Assembly (NCBI GenBank): GCA_900756545.1
Contig: CAAEKO010000053.1
Span: forward strand, 1-64,000
DNA: 64,000 bases
Origin: Clostridia bacterium
GTDB taxonomy: Bacteria; Bacillota; Clostridia; UBA1381
Direction of reading: 5' to 3'
In this document: piece after piece, positions 1-8,650 of the stretch
How positions within the stretch are numbered: position 1 is the stretch's first letter
Layout of the letters: every line of letters begins with the position of its first letter
Made by a program: the position numbers and the translations under genes
The notes under the pieces: model-generated
Database searches by the model: none
What the model was told of the DNA's origin: nothing
Seen by the model: only the letters and a program-made list of their open reading frames with translations

Positions 1-908
1 CCCTGTGGGGCAAGCTATATGGACAGTGGATGTGCGAGGCGGCTATCTTCGTGTATGATTTCGACAAATTCAGCGCGGACGATATCCTGCCTATGTTCAA
101 GCAGTATAATATCACCACCTTCTGCGCACCGCCCACCATGTACCGGTTCTTTATCAAGGAGGATTTGTCCAAATATGACCTGTCCTCTCTGGAATACGCT
201 ACTGTAGCCGGGGAAGCGCTGAACCCGGAGGTTTACGAGCAGTGGAAAAAAGCTACGGGCCTGAAGCTGATGGAGGGCTTTGGACAGACGGAAACGACCC
301 TGACCGTGGGCAATCTTCGGGGCATGACGCCGAAGCCCGGCTCCATGGGTAAGCCTTCGCCTCTGTATGATGTGGATATCGTGCTGGGCGACGGAACCAG
401 CGCAGGGATCGGCGAGACCGGCGAAATCGTGATCAAAACCGATAAACACGTACCCTGCGGCCTGTTCTCCGGGTATTATCAGGACGAGGAAAAGACAAAA
501 GAGGTTTGGAGCGACGGTGTGTACCATACCGGGGACACCGCGTGGCGCGATGAGGACGGGTACTACTGGTACGTGGGCCGGATCGACGACGTGATCAAAT
601 CCTCCGGTTACCGAATCGGGCCGTTCGAGATTGAAAGCGTAATTATGGAGCTGCCGTATGTACTGGAATGCGCAGTAACGCCGGTTCCTGACGAAATCCG
701 GGGCCAGGTTGTCAAGGCAACCATTGTCCTGACAAAAGGCACGGAAAAATCAGAGGAATTGAAAAAGGAAATCCAAAATTACGTGAAAAAGCATACCGCG
801 CCTTATAAATATCCCCGTATTGTGGAGTTTATAGACGAGCTGCCGAAAACCATCAGCGGCAAAATCCGGCGGGTAGAGCTGCGGGAAAACGATCATAAAC
901 AACAGTAA
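1..908 (+). CDS. Acyl-CoA synthetase, AMP-binding family (3' part)
   Basis: The reading frame is open from the left edge (first full codon at base 3), so the start lies outside the window. The visible ~300 residues are the C-terminal half of an ANL-superfamily adenylate-forming enzyme. The A8 region carries GYRIGPFEIE, in the lid linking the large and small domains. Near the end is SGKIRRVELR, whose lysine is the family's adenylation lysine. The earlier segment EGFGQTET matches the A5 motif. These enzymes activate a carboxylic acid to acyl-AMP and then acyl-CoA in the cytosol. The sequence resembles the medium-chain/acetyl-type branch, but the substrate cannot be read. A hairpin terminator follows the stop. 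Confidence 0.85.
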   Translation, partial: LWGKLYGQWMCEAAIFVYDFDKFSADDILPMFKQYNITTFCAPPTMYRFFIKEDLSKYDLSSLEYATVAGEALNPEVYEQWKKATGLKLMEGFGQTETTLTVGNLRGMTPKPGSMGKPSPLYDVDIVLGDGTSAGIGETGEIVIKTDKHVPCGLFSGYYQDEEKTKEVWSDGVYHTGDTAWRDEDGYYWYVGRIDDVIKSSGYRIGPFEIESVIMELPYVLECAVTPVPDEIRGQVVKATIVLTKGTEKSEELKKEIQNYVKKHTAPYKYPRIVEFIDELPKTISGKIRRVELRENDHKQQ

Positions 909-920
909 CCATAAACAGAC

Positions 921-944
921 AAAACGCCCTGAAACGGGCGTTTT
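921..944 (+). terminator. Rho-independent terminator after acyl-CoA synthetase gene
   Basis: AAAACGCCC (921-929) pairs with GGGCGTTTT (936-944) around a 6-nt loop. It lies 12 nt after the stop and just before the ribosome binding site of the next gene. Confidence 0.75.
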
Positions 945-962
945 GCATTTAGGAGGAATAGC

Positions 963-1751
963 ATGAAAATCATAGACGCTCACGCCCATATTTTCCCTGA
1001 AAGGATTGCCCGGCGAGCCTGCGGGTCGATTTCAGAATTCTACGGCGGCGTGGCTATGGCCCACGCCGGAACAGCGGAGGCCCTGCTGGCGTCCGGCGAA
1101 AAAATCGGCGTGGAGAAATATCTGGTGTTTTCCACAGCCACAAAGCCGGACCAAGTGGAAAGCATCAATCGTTTTATTTTTGGCGAATGTAAAAAGCACC
1201 CTGAGTTTATCGGGCTGGGCACAATGCACCCGGATTATACCGCGTACCGGGATGAACTGGAGCGAATACGGGCGGAAGGAATACGAGGAATTAAGCTGCA
1301 CCCGGATTTTCAGCGGTTTTGCATAGACGATGAAAAGCTGTTCCCGGTGTACGGGGCTCTGACGGAAATGGGCATGTTTGTGCTGACTCACAGCGGCGAT
1401 AACCGCTATGATTTTTCCCATCCCGCTCGGATCGCCCGTGTAGCCAAGGCATTTCCGGACCTGCGGATCATAGCCGCCCATTTCGGAGGCTGGCAGCAGT
1501 GGGACGCGGCGGTAGAGCATCTGAACCTGCCCAATGTCTATTATGATACCAGCAGCACCCTGCCCTTTTCAGGAGAGGAAGCCGCAAAAAGAGCGCTTTG
1601 TACATTAGACAGCTCCCATTTCTTCTTTGGTACGGATTTTCCCATGTGGGATCATGAGAAGGAGCTGGAGCGGCTCATGTCGCTTGGACTTTCCCGGCAG
1701 GCGTTAGAAGATATCCTGTATAATAATTTTATGGCGTTTATGGCGCAATAG
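963..1751 (+). CDS. Amidohydrolase family TIM-barrel metal-dependent hydrolase
   Basis: The 262-residue protein begins MKIIDAHAHIF, giving the metal-binding HxH at the end of strand 1 of an amidohydrolase-2 (ACMSD-like, COG2159) barrel. Later hallmarks are HSGD in the middle, AAHFGGW, and FFGTDFPMW near the C terminus, where the aspartate would be the catalytic metal ligand. Family members are decarboxylases or hydrolases acting on cyclic or aromatic acids; the substrate here is unknown. The start is set by AGGAGG directly upstream. Co-transcription with the preceding CoA ligase is possible but a hairpin separates them. Confidence 0.8.
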   Translation: MKIIDAHAHIFPERIARRACGSISEFYGGVAMAHAGTAEALLASGEKIGVEKYLVFSTATKPDQVESINRFIFGECKKHPEFIGLGTMHPDYTAYRDELERIRAEGIRGIKLHPDFQRFCIDDEKLFPVYGALTEMGMFVLTHSGDNRYDFSHPARIARVAKAFPDLRIIAAHFGGWQQWDAAVEHLNLPNVYYDTSSTLPFSGEEAAKRALCTLDSSHFFFGTDFPMWDHEKELERLMSLGLSRQALEDILYNNFMAFMAQ

Positions 1752-1752
1752 C

Positions 1753-2183
1753 TTGAAAACGATACAAAAATGTGCCGTTCTCAATTGCATAGTCCATACA
1801 AGCCTTAAAAAACCGCAAAATCATCATTTGGCCGCGCCTGACAGAATCCCATTGGAAAAGATCGCGGATGAACCGTACATTTTAATGGAGGAGGGCATTA
1901 CAGTGAGTCTCTGGAGGCTTTCCGCACCCGGGGGATAAAGCCGAATATTAAGTATACAATCCATGACGATTATGCGATCATGACGATGGTCGAGGCGGGC
2001 TTTGGGGTCAGCATACTGGCGGAGCTTGTGCTGCGGCGTACAAATTACCATATCGTCATGCGCCCCGCTGATCCGCCTATCAAGCGGACGCCGGCAATTG
2101 GGTATAAGGATAGAAACAGCCTGCCGATTGCCGCAAAATATTTTATTGAATATATAACAGAAAATTTTGAACTGCTGCCGTAA
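1753..2183 (+). pseudogene. LysR-type regulator remnant (effector domain only)
   Basis: Two frames together read as the C-terminal half of a LysR effector-binding domain. The first gives DRIPLEKIADEPYILMEEG (from about 1822). After a one-base loss near 1897 the next frame continues YSESLEAF and then MTMVEAGFGVSILAELVL to the stop at 2183. Inserting one base restores EEGHYSESLEAF, the usual wording at this place in the family. The whole N-terminal helix-turn-helix half is absent. The gene is therefore both 5'-truncated and frameshifted and should be inactive. Confidence 0.75.
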
Positions 2184-2199
2184 GAAAGGAGAATTTTTG

Positions 2200-2829
2200 A
2201 TGGAAAATCCGTGGGAGGAAATCAGCTTGGACGATTATGAAAAACATATGGCGCTGGAATCGGTCATGCAGCTGCAGGCAATGAATGAAATTATGGGCAG
2301 CCAGCTCTGCCGCTATCCTGTGGCTACAGTTATGATCTTGGGGATCGCGGGAGGCAATGGTCTGAACCATGTGCAGACCGGTAAAATTAAGAAGGTGTAT
2401 GGTGTGGATATCAATCGGGACTACCTTGCTGAATGCGTTGCGCGTTATCCCGGCCTAAAGAATATATTTTTGCCGGTACATGGTGATTTACAGGATGAAA
2501 ATATAACCCTGCCAACGGCGGAAATCCTTATTGCCAATCTTTTGATCGAATATGTTGGTTATAAAAATTTCCAAAATGCAGTAAAAAAGGCTGCGCCTGC
2601 CTATGTTTCCTCCGTAATTCAAATCAACAAGGACGATGGCTTTGTTTCAAGTTCCCCATATTTGCACGCTTTCGATCGGTTAGGCGAGGTGCATTATCAG
2701 GTGGATAGAGATGGACTGACAAAGGCCATGCAGGATATCGGGTTTCGTCCAATTTATGAAGCCGAAACAGCGCTGCCGAACGGAAAAAGCCTGCTGCGTC
2801 TGGATTTTCACAGACAGCAGCAGGCATAA
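2200..2829 (+). CDS. Class I SAM-dependent methyltransferase-like protein
   Basis: The protein has 209 residues from the ATG at 2200, which follows AAAGGAG. VMILGIAGGNGLNHV is a glycine-rich motif I and KVYGVDIN supplies the acidic residue that normally binds the SAM ribose. The sequence ILIANLLIEYVGY sits where motif IV is expected. The substrate is unknown. The gene lies directly after the LysR remnant and runs convergently into rlmH, with only 5 bp between the two stop codons. It is a stand-alone gene with no operon partner to suggest a role. Confidence 0.6.
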   Translation: MENPWEEISLDDYEKHMALESVMQLQAMNEIMGSQLCRYPVATVMILGIAGGNGLNHVQTGKIKKVYGVDINRDYLAECVARYPGLKNIFLPVHGDLQDENITLPTAEILIANLLIEYVGYKNFQNAVKKAAPAYVSSVIQINKDDGFVSSSPYLHAFDRLGEVHYQVDRDGLTKAMQDIGFRPIYEAETALPNGKSLLRLDFHRQQQA

Positions 2830-2834
2830 AAGCT

Positions 2835-3308
2835 TCATTTATGGTAATTTTCATTTGCGTTAATTTTGTAAGCGCGGTAAATCTGCTCCAGCAAAACGAC
2901 GCGCATAAGCTGGTGGGGAAGGGTCATCCGCCCAAAGCTCAGCCGCAGATCAGCGGCAGCCTTGACCTCGTCGGAAAGCCCTAGTGAGCCGCCGATAAAA
3001 AAGGTGATATGGCTTTTCCACATAGCGGCGGAGGCGAGTTTTCCGGCAAATGCCTCGCTGGAAAGCGTTTCTCCCTCAACGCAGAGCGCCGCGGCGTAGC
3101 TGTCCTTATAGTGGGAAAGCATGAGCCGGCCCTCTTTTTCCCGGATAGCCGCGCACTGCTTTTCGCTGGCGCTGTCCGGGATTTTTTCGTCCGGAACCTC
3201 GATAATGTCCAGCTTCACGAACCGGGAAAGCCGCTTCGCGTACTCGGAAACTGCGTCCCGGAAGTATTTTTCTTTTAGCTTTCCAGCGGTGATTACGGTA
3301 ATGTTCAT
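2835..3308 (-). CDS. rlmH: 23S rRNA (pseudouridine1915-N3)-methyltransferase RlmH
   Basis: The 157-residue length is standard for RlmH, a small SPOUT-fold dimer that methylates pseudouridine 1915 in helix 69 of 23S rRNA. The N terminus MNITVITAGKLKEKY, the knot motif FFIGGSLGLSDEV and the C-terminal HQLMRVVLLEQIYRAYKI are all typical. The start overlaps the 3' end of the upstream MBL-fold gene by 4 bp, so the two are translationally coupled. The same pairing (walJ-like then rlmH) is common in Firmicutes. Confidence 0.95.
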   Translation of the reverse strand: MNITVITAGKLKEKYFRDAVSEYAKRLSRFVKLDIIEVPDEKIPDSASEKQCAAIREKEGRLMLSHYKDSYAAALCVEGETLSSEAFAGKLASAAMWKSHITFFIGGSLGLSDEVKAAADLRLSFGRMTLPHQLMRVVLLEQIYRAYKINANENYHK

Positions 3309-4078
3309 AATAGCCTTGTCACCTCGCTGCGCTTAGCTACGCAAAGGCAGATATCCCGCGAAAGGGAAGCCCCGGCGGATTTCAGCGCGTTTTCCGCCGT
3401 TTTATACGCGATTTCCGGCGTATTATTTTCTTTACTCAAATGTCCCAGCATGATGTGGGAGGTGCCGTGGTTTAAAAGCTCTACGCAGGTCTTGGCGCAG
3501 TCGTCGTTGGAAAGATGTCCCAGCTCGCCGCGGATACGCGCCTTCAGCATAAAGGGATAAGAGCCGTACATCAGCATGTCCAGGTCGTGGTTGGATTCCA
3601 AAAGAACTGCGTCAGCGCCGTAAAGGCGGCTCTGAATATCTTTGGTCATGATCCCTGTATCAGTCGCCACGGCATAGGTTTTGCCGCCTGCAGCGAACCG
3701 AAAGCCTACCGGTTCGTTGGCGTCGTGTGAAATTGAAAATGGCATAACGCCGATACTGCCGATCTCAAAGGCTGTGTCTTGCTTGATAATATGTATGCGC
3801 TCCTCCGGAATCGGCCCTGCCGACATTCCCGCGAAGGTTCCGGCTGTGGCGTAGATCGGAAGCCCGAAACGGCGGCACACGACCCCGGCTCCAGCGGTAT
3901 GGTCAATATGCTCGTGCGTAATTAAAATAGCATCAATGTCTTTTGGGGAAAAATCGATTGACGCTAAAGACTGCTCCAGTTTTTTTCCGGACATGCCGCA
4001 GTCGATCAGAAGCGTGGTTTTGCTGTCTGATATGAGCGCGGCATTGCCGGAAGACCCGCTGATGAGCGATAAAAACAT
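3305..4078 (-). CDS. walJ: MBL-fold metallo-hydrolase, WalJ/YycJ-like
   Basis: This is a beta-lactamase-fold protein with the zinc-binding motif THEHIDH, a preceding LLIDCGMSG and a late GHLS. WalJ/YycJ proteins are putative 5' exonucleases linked to the WalRK cell-wall system and to replication-associated DNA processing. No walRK genes are visible here. An ATG at 4099 is also in frame, but the family begins MFLSLISGSSGN, so the ATG at 4078 is preferred. It is preceded by AGGAG with an 11-nt gap. The gene overlaps rlmH and follows murA closely. Confidence 0.8.
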   Translation of the reverse strand: MFLSLISGSSGNAALISDSKTTLLIDCGMSGKKLEQSLASIDFSPKDIDAILITHEHIDHTAGAGVVCRRFGLPIYATAGTFAGMSAGPIPEERIHIIKQDTAFEIGSIGVMPFSISHDANEPVGFRFAAGGKTYAVATDTGIMTKDIQSRLYGADAVLLESNHDLDMLMYGSYPFMLKARIRGELGHLSNDDCAKTCVELLNHGTSHIMLGHLSKENNTPEIAYKTAENALKSAGASLSRDICLCVAKRSEVTRLL

Positions 4079-4095
4079 AATCCTGTCCACTCCTG

Positions 4096-5373
4096 TCAAT
4101 AGACGTCCTGTACCACCTGCACACGGCGGATATCGCCGCCCAGTCTGACGAATTTTTCTTCAAAATTTTCGTAGCCCCGGTCGATATGGTGAATTTCGTT
4201 GATTTCTGTGATCCCGTCCGCCATCAGCCCAGCGATAATCATGGCCGCCCCGGCCCGCAGGTCTGTAGCCCGGACTGTCGTTCCCATCAGCTTCGGAACG
4301 CCGTTGATGATGGCAAGCTTGCCCTCAACGCTGATATCCGCGCCCATGCGCTTCAGCTCGCTGACGTAGCGGAATCTGTCGTCCCATACGCCTTCCCGGG
4401 CAGTGCTTGTCCCCGCTACAGTGCTTAGAAAGGTCACTAGCTGGGGCTGCATATCCGTGGGATATCCCGGATAGGGCAGGGCGATAAAATTCACCTTTTT
4501 AAATATGGTATTTTCCGGGACGTATACCCGGATTTTGTCGTCATATTCCTCAATTTTTGCGCCGGATTCAATGAGCTTGGCGGAAATCGGCTCCAAGTGC
4601 CGGGGGATAACGTTGGTCAAGGTTACGTCGCCCCGGGTTGCCGCCGCTGCGATCATAAATGTGCCCGCCTCGATCTGGTCAGGAATGATCGAATAAATCC
4701 CGCCGTGCAAATGCGGCACGCCTGTAATTTTGATCGTATCCGTACCCGCCCCGCGAACCTTCGCGCCCATGGCGTTTAAAAAGTTTGCCAGATCGACGAT
4801 GTGCGGCTCCTTGGCGGCGTTCTCAATAATGGTAATGCCCTCGGCCTTAACGGCGCCCAGCATGATGTTGACAGTAGCGCCCACTGTGATAACGTCGAAA
4901 TAAATGTTGGCGCCCACAAGCCGGTCCGCGCTGCCGTGGATTTTTCCGTAAGCCAGGTCGCAGTCTGCGCCCAGGGCGCGGAAGCCCTTTAAGTGCTGGT
5001 CGATAGGCCGGGTTCCGAAATCACAGCCGCCCGGCGGCGCCACTGCGCACTTATGGAAGCGCCCCAAAAGCGCGCCAAGCAAATATGAAGAGCCGCGCAT
5101 TTTTGTGGTCATGGTCTCATCCGGTTCGTAAGAGTCCACGCCGGAGCAGTCAATGTCAACCGTATTCCGGTCAATGTATGTAACGCTGGCCCCCAGATTT
5201 TTCAAGATATCTAAAAATAATTTAACGTCTTTAATATCGGGCAGATTTTCCAGCCGGCAGACGCCTTCGATCAGAAGACAGGCCGGGATGATGGCGACCG
5301 CGGCGTTTTTCGCCCCGCTGACGGCGATCTCGCCGTGCAGGCGTACGCCGCCCTTAATCACGATTTTTTCCAA
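4096..5373 (-). CDS. murA: UDP-N-acetylglucosamine 1-carboxyvinyltransferase MurA
   Basis: MurA transfers enolpyruvate from PEP to UDP-GlcNAc, the first committed step of peptidoglycan synthesis, in the cytosol. The protein starts (M)EKIVIKGG and contains SGAKNAAVAI and the loop APPGGCDFGTRPID, whose cysteine is the PEP-reactive residue and fosfomycin target. An in-frame ATG at 5433 adds 20 residues but has no ribosome binding site. TTG at 5373 follows AAGGAG by 9 nt and gives the usual length of 425 residues, so TTG is chosen. A promoter lies at 5508-5535, and walJ and rlmH follow. Confidence 0.93.
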   Translation of the reverse strand: MEKIVIKGGVRLHGEIAVSGAKNAAVAIIPACLLIEGVCRLENLPDIKDVKLFLDILKNLGASVTYIDRNTVDIDCSGVDSYEPDETMTTKMRGSSYLLGALLGRFHKCAVAPPGGCDFGTRPIDQHLKGFRALGADCDLAYGKIHGSADRLVGANIYFDVITVGATVNIMLGAVKAEGITIIENAAKEPHIVDLANFLNAMGAKVRGAGTDTIKITGVPHLHGGIYSIIPDQIEAGTFMIAAAATRGDVTLTNVIPRHLEPISAKLIESGAKIEEYDDKIRVYVPENTIFKKVNFIALPYPGYPTDMQPQLVTFLSTVAGTSTAREGVWDDRFRYVSELKRMGADISVEGKLAIINGVPKLMGTTVRATDLRAGAAMIIAGLMADGITEINEIHHIDRGYENFEEKFVRLGGDIRRVQVVQDVY

Positions 5374-5507
5374 TTCGAAATGCTCCTTAAAATCAAATTG
5401 TCCCACACCAGGGCGGAATATGTTCTTATTCATAACGAGGCATAAGATAGCCCCGCGTTGAAATGTACTGTGGTAAGAAAATTGATCAAAAAAATTTTTA
5501 CCATTAC

Positions 5508-5535
5508 ATTATAACATAAGTATACCAAATTGCAA
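5508..5535 (-). promoter_or_regulatory. Sigma-A-type promoter for murA
   Basis: Reading leftwards, TTGCAA (5535-5530), a 16-bp spacer and TATAAT (5513-5508) lie about 135 bp upstream of the murA TTG start. Confidence 0.6.
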
Positions 5536-5562
5536 AGAAAAAAATGAAAAAAATATCGCACA

Positions 5563-5594
5563 AAGAAAAAAACAGAGAACAAAGCTGTTCTCTG
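5563..5594 (-). terminator. Terminator of rpmB
   Basis: CAGAGAAC and GTTCTCTG pair (5573-5580 with 5587-5594). On the minus strand a T-rich run of seven Ts follows the hairpin. It lies 24 bp after the rpmB stop. Confidence 0.8.
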
Positions 5595-5617
5595 CCTGTA
5601 TTCTTCCGACGCCTGAA

Positions 5618-5806
5618 TCAGACTGCGCGGGTAACCTTCCCGGAACGCAGACAGCGAGTGCAAACATAAATAGACTTTGAAGTCCCGTTCACAACCGCCC
5701 GAACCTTCCGTACATTCGGCTTCCAGGTTCTGTTCGATCTTCTGTGCGAGTGGCTGACTTTGATCCCAAAGGAAACACCTTTGCCGCAAATTTCACATTT
5801 TGCCAT
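5618..5806 (-). CDS. rpmB: 50S ribosomal protein L28
   Basis: The 62-residue protein begins MAKCEICGKGVSFGIKVSHS and continues through RSNRTWKPNVRKVRA to VCTRCLRSGKV. The two CxxC pairs identify the zinc-binding (C+) form of L28. The frame stays open further upstream, but AGGAGGT sits 8 nt before this ATG and the family starts exactly here. The gene is monocistronic with its own promoter (5851-5879) and terminator, divergent from hprK. Confidence 0.96.
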   Translation of the reverse strand: MAKCEICGKGVSFGIKVSHSHRRSNRTWKPNVRKVRAVVNGTSKSIYVCTRCLRSGKVTRAV

Positions 5807-5850
5807 TCCCAAACACCTCCTACAATAGTTACAGTTATCAAAACAAAAAT

Positions 5851-5879
5851 ATTTTACCACAACCGGGCTGGATTTGCAA
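5851..5879 (-). promoter_or_regulatory. Promoter of rpmB
   Basis: On the minus strand TTGCAA (5879-5874) is followed after 17 bp by TAAAAT (5856-5851), 45 bp before the rpmB start. Confidence 0.6.
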
Positions 5880-5979
5880 GTATTTTTTCTAAAAATCTGA
5901 AAAAATATCAAAATCAGTGCGGCAAATTCATGCGGATAAGTTTTTTTCAGTAAAATTGTATAAAATGACAAATTTTTAT

Positions 5980-6008
5980 TTGATAAATCTAATAAACTAA
6001 TGTATAAT
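5980..6008 (+). promoter_or_regulatory. Promoter of the hprK operon
   Basis: TTGATA (5980-5985), a 17-bp spacer and a perfect TATAAT (6003-6008) stand 44 bp before the hprK start. Confidence 0.75.
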
Positions 6009-6052
6009 AGAAAATAGGATGAAATTTTTGAGAGAAAAGTGAGGTACGCACG

Positions 6053-6991
6053 ATGAATGAAAATCTTTTTAAGATTCCGCTGACGCGGGTGATTGAGGAA
6101 TTTCAGTTTGAGAAGCTGTACGAATCCAGCGACTGCGCGGATGTATTGATTTCTACAGCGGATGTGAACAGGCCGGGCTTACAGATCGTTGGTTTTTTCG
6201 ATTATTTTGACAGCCAGCGCCTGCAGATCGTAGGCAAGGTCGAGCTGACGTACCTTGAGCAGTTCCCCAGCGAAAAGCGCTTCCGCCTGCTGGAAACGCT
6301 GTTTTCTAAAAAAATTCCGGCGCTGATCATCACCCGGGCCATGCAGGTGTGGCCGGAAATGCTGGAATTGGCGGAGAAATATGACGTGACCCTGCTTAGA
6401 ACCGAAGAAACCACTTCGAACCTGATGAGCGCGCTCATCAGCTACTTAAATGTCCAGATCGCGCCCCGGATGACCCGGCACGGCGTATTGGTGGAGGTAT
6501 ACGGCGAGGGTATTCTAATCCTGGGCGAAAGCGGCGTAGGAAAAAGCGAAACGGCCATTGAGCTTTTAAAGCGCGGCCACCGTCTGGTAGCGGACGACGC
6601 GGTGGAGATCAAGCGGGTTTCCAGTAAAACGCTGGTGGGGGAATCCCCGGCGATTATCCGGCATTTTGTGGAGCTTCGCGGCATCGGGATCATTGACGTT
6701 AAAGAGATTTTTGGTATCGGCGCGGTCAAGGATACCGAAAGCATTGACCTGATTATCCATCTGGAGCCGTGGGAAGAGGGCAAGCAATATGACCGGCTGG
6801 GCATGGTGGACGAATATACGAATATTATGGGGATCAATATTCCCAGCCTGACTGTTCCGGTGAAGCTGGGCAGGAACCTGGCGGTCATTATTGAGGTGGC
6901 GGCGATGAACAATCGGCAGAAGCGCATGGGCTACAATGCCGCGGTAGAGCTGAACAAACGGCTGATGGCTGAGATGCAGAAGAATATGTAA
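6053..6991 (+). CDS. hprK: HPr kinase/phosphorylase
   Basis: HprK phosphorylates and dephosphorylates Ser46 of HPr and so sets carbon catabolite repression in low-GC Gram-positives. The 312 residues show the N-terminal substrate-side domain, then the P-loop GESGVGKS (about 158-165). The family signature ELRGIGIIDVKEIFG follows, needed for phosphorylase activity. Length and order are normal. It heads a rightward run of closely spaced genes reaching whiA. HPr itself is not in the window. Confidence 0.96.
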   Translation: MNENLFKIPLTRVIEEFQFEKLYESSDCADVLISTADVNRPGLQIVGFFDYFDSQRLQIVGKVELTYLEQFPSEKRFRLLETLFSKKIPALIITRAMQVWPEMLELAEKYDVTLLRTEETTSNLMSALISYLNVQIAPRMTRHGVLVEVYGEGILILGESGVGKSETAIELLKRGHRLVADDAVEIKRVSSKTLVGESPAIIRHFVELRGIGIIDVKEIFGIGAVKDTESIDLIIHLEPWEEGKQYDRLGMVDEYTNIMGINIPSLTVPVKLGRNLAVIIEVAAMNNRQKRMGYNAAVELNKRLMAEMQKNM

Positions 6992-7005
6992 AGGAGATGA
7001 ACGAT

Positions 7006-7722
7006 TTGAAAATACTGACGGATTTACATTGCCATACCCTGGCAAGCACCCACGCCTACAGCACCATCATGGAGCTTGCCGAAAGCGCGGCGGATAGGGG
7101 CATGGAAGCCATAGCCATGACGGATCATGGCGTGGGATTGCCGGACGCGCCCCATATGTGGCATTTTGAGAATCTGAAAAGCCTGCCGGACTATATGCAC
7201 GGCGTCAGAATATTTAAGGGCTGTGAGGCGAATATCATGGACACGGCGGGGACGCTGGACATGCCGGAGCGGCTTTTGAAGCGGTTCGATATCGTCGTTG
7301 CCAGTATCCATACCCCGTCCTACAGCGGGGAACCGGGCGGCGACCATACGGCGGCCTACATGGCGGCGGTGGAGAATCCGCTTGTGGACATTATCGGGCA
7401 CAGCGGGAATCCGAATTACCGGTATGATTATGATAAAGTGTTATTAAAAGCGAAGGAATTGCATAAACTGATTGAGATTAACAACAACAGCTTTGTGATA
7501 CGGCAGGATAATATTGAGCTTTGCCGGACGATCGCGCTGAAATGTAAAGAATATGGCGTGCATATCTCGGTGGACAGCGACGCCCATTTCTGCGGTGATG
7601 TAGGCGATTACGACCGGGCGGAAAAAATGCTTGCGGAAATCGACTTCCCGGAAGAGCTGATTGCAAACCGTTCTCTAGCGGCGCTGAAGGAATACCTGAA
7701 GCCCCGGAAAACGATCTATTGA
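7006..7722 (+). CDS. PHP-domain phosphatase, YcdX-like
   Basis: The protein starts KILTDLHCHTLASTHAYST, the HxH metal motif of the PHP (polymerase and histidinol phosphatase) fold. MTDHG, VASIHT, IIGHSGNP and DSDAHF complete the expected set of metal ligands. YcdX-type enzymes hydrolyse phosphoesters using a trinuclear zinc site; the natural substrate is unknown. ATG at 6997 directly abuts the AAGGAG, leaving no spacing, so TTG at 7006 with a 9-nt gap is the likelier start (238 residues). Confidence 0.85.
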   Translation: MKILTDLHCHTLASTHAYSTIMELAESAADRGMEAIAMTDHGVGLPDAPHMWHFENLKSLPDYMHGVRIFKGCEANIMDTAGTLDMPERLLKRFDIVVASIHTPSYSGEPGGDHTAAYMAAVENPLVDIIGHSGNPNYRYDYDKVLLKAKELHKLIEINNNSFVIRQDNIELCRTIALKCKEYGVHISVDSDAHFCGDVGDYDRAEKMLAEIDFPEELIANRSLAALKEYLKPRKTIY

Positions 7723-7737
7723 TTGAGGAGGATGCGT

Positions 7738-8634
7738 ATGGGAATATTGGAGGAGCTGGGACAAATTGTGTCCCATATCCAGACGGATGAACCGATGAAA
7801 AACCACACCTCGTTCAAAATCGGCGGGCCTGCCGATTATCTGATCGAGCCGGAAAGCACGGCGCAGCTCCCGCAGATTATCGGCGTACTGCGTCGGCATG
7901 GCGTTCCCTATATCATCATGGGCAACGGCTCCAATATGCTGGTCCTGGATAAGGGTATCCGCGGAGCGGTGATAAAAATTTCAGGACTTACCAGCGGGTG
8001 TACGGTGGACGGCGCCGTTATACGGGCGGAGGCAGGAATATTGATGTCAAGGCTGTCCTCGGTAGCGCTTAAGCATGCGCTGGCGGGGCTGGAGTTTGCC
8101 TCCGGCATTCCGGGAACTCTGGGCGGCGGGATATTCATGAACGCCGGCGCTTATGGAGGCGAACTGAAAAACGTAGTACAAAAGGTAACGTATGCGGATG
8201 AAAACGGGGAAATTAAGACCGCAGAAGGAGCAGAGCTGGACTTCGGCTACCGGCACAGCATGTTTTCCGGACGGCAGTGTGTGATCCTGTCCGCGGAGCT
8301 GGAGCTTGTGCCCGGCCACTACGAGGATATCCGGGTATTGATCGCGGACTACACCAAACGGCGGACAGAGAAACAGCCGCTTGCCATGCCCAGCGCAGGC
8401 AGCGTGTTCAAGCGTCCGGCGGGGCATTTTGCCGGTGGGCTTATTGAGCAGGCAGGGCTGAAATGCTATGCCATCGGCGGCGCGATGGTTTCGGAAAAAC
8501 ACGCGGGATTTATTGTAAACAAGGGCGGCGCTACAGCACAGGATGTTTTGGCGCTGATCGCCTTTATCCAGAAAACAGTGGAGGAAAAATTTTCGGTGCG
8601 TTTAGAGCCGGAAATCAAAATAATCGGCGAATGA
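7738..8634 (+). CDS. murB: UDP-N-acetylenolpyruvoylglucosamine reductase MurB
   Basis: MurB is the FAD- and NADPH-dependent reductase completing UDP-MurNAc synthesis, the step after MurA. The sequence has NHTSFKIGGPADY, the FAD-binding stretches GNGSNMLV and SGIPGTLGGG with FMNAGAYGGE, the proton-donor serine in AGSVFKRP and the terminal EPEIKI. The length of 298 residues is that of the type II (Firmicute) enzyme. The start is the ATG at 7738, five bases after GAGGAGG; two in-frame alternatives further upstream overlap that site. Confidence 0.95.
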   Translation: MGILEELGQIVSHIQTDEPMKNHTSFKIGGPADYLIEPESTAQLPQIIGVLRRHGVPYIIMGNGSNMLVLDKGIRGAVIKISGLTSGCTVDGAVIRAEAGILMSRLSSVALKHALAGLEFASGIPGTLGGGIFMNAGAYGGELKNVVQKVTYADENGEIKTAEGAELDFGYRHSMFSGRQCVILSAELELVPGHYEDIRVLIADYTKRRTEKQPLAMPSAGSVFKRPAGHFAGGLIEQAGLKCYAIGGAMVSEKHAGFIVNKGGATAQDVLALIAFIQKTVEEKFSVRLEPEIKIIGE

Positions 8635-8650
8635 AGAAAGAAGGAGAAGA

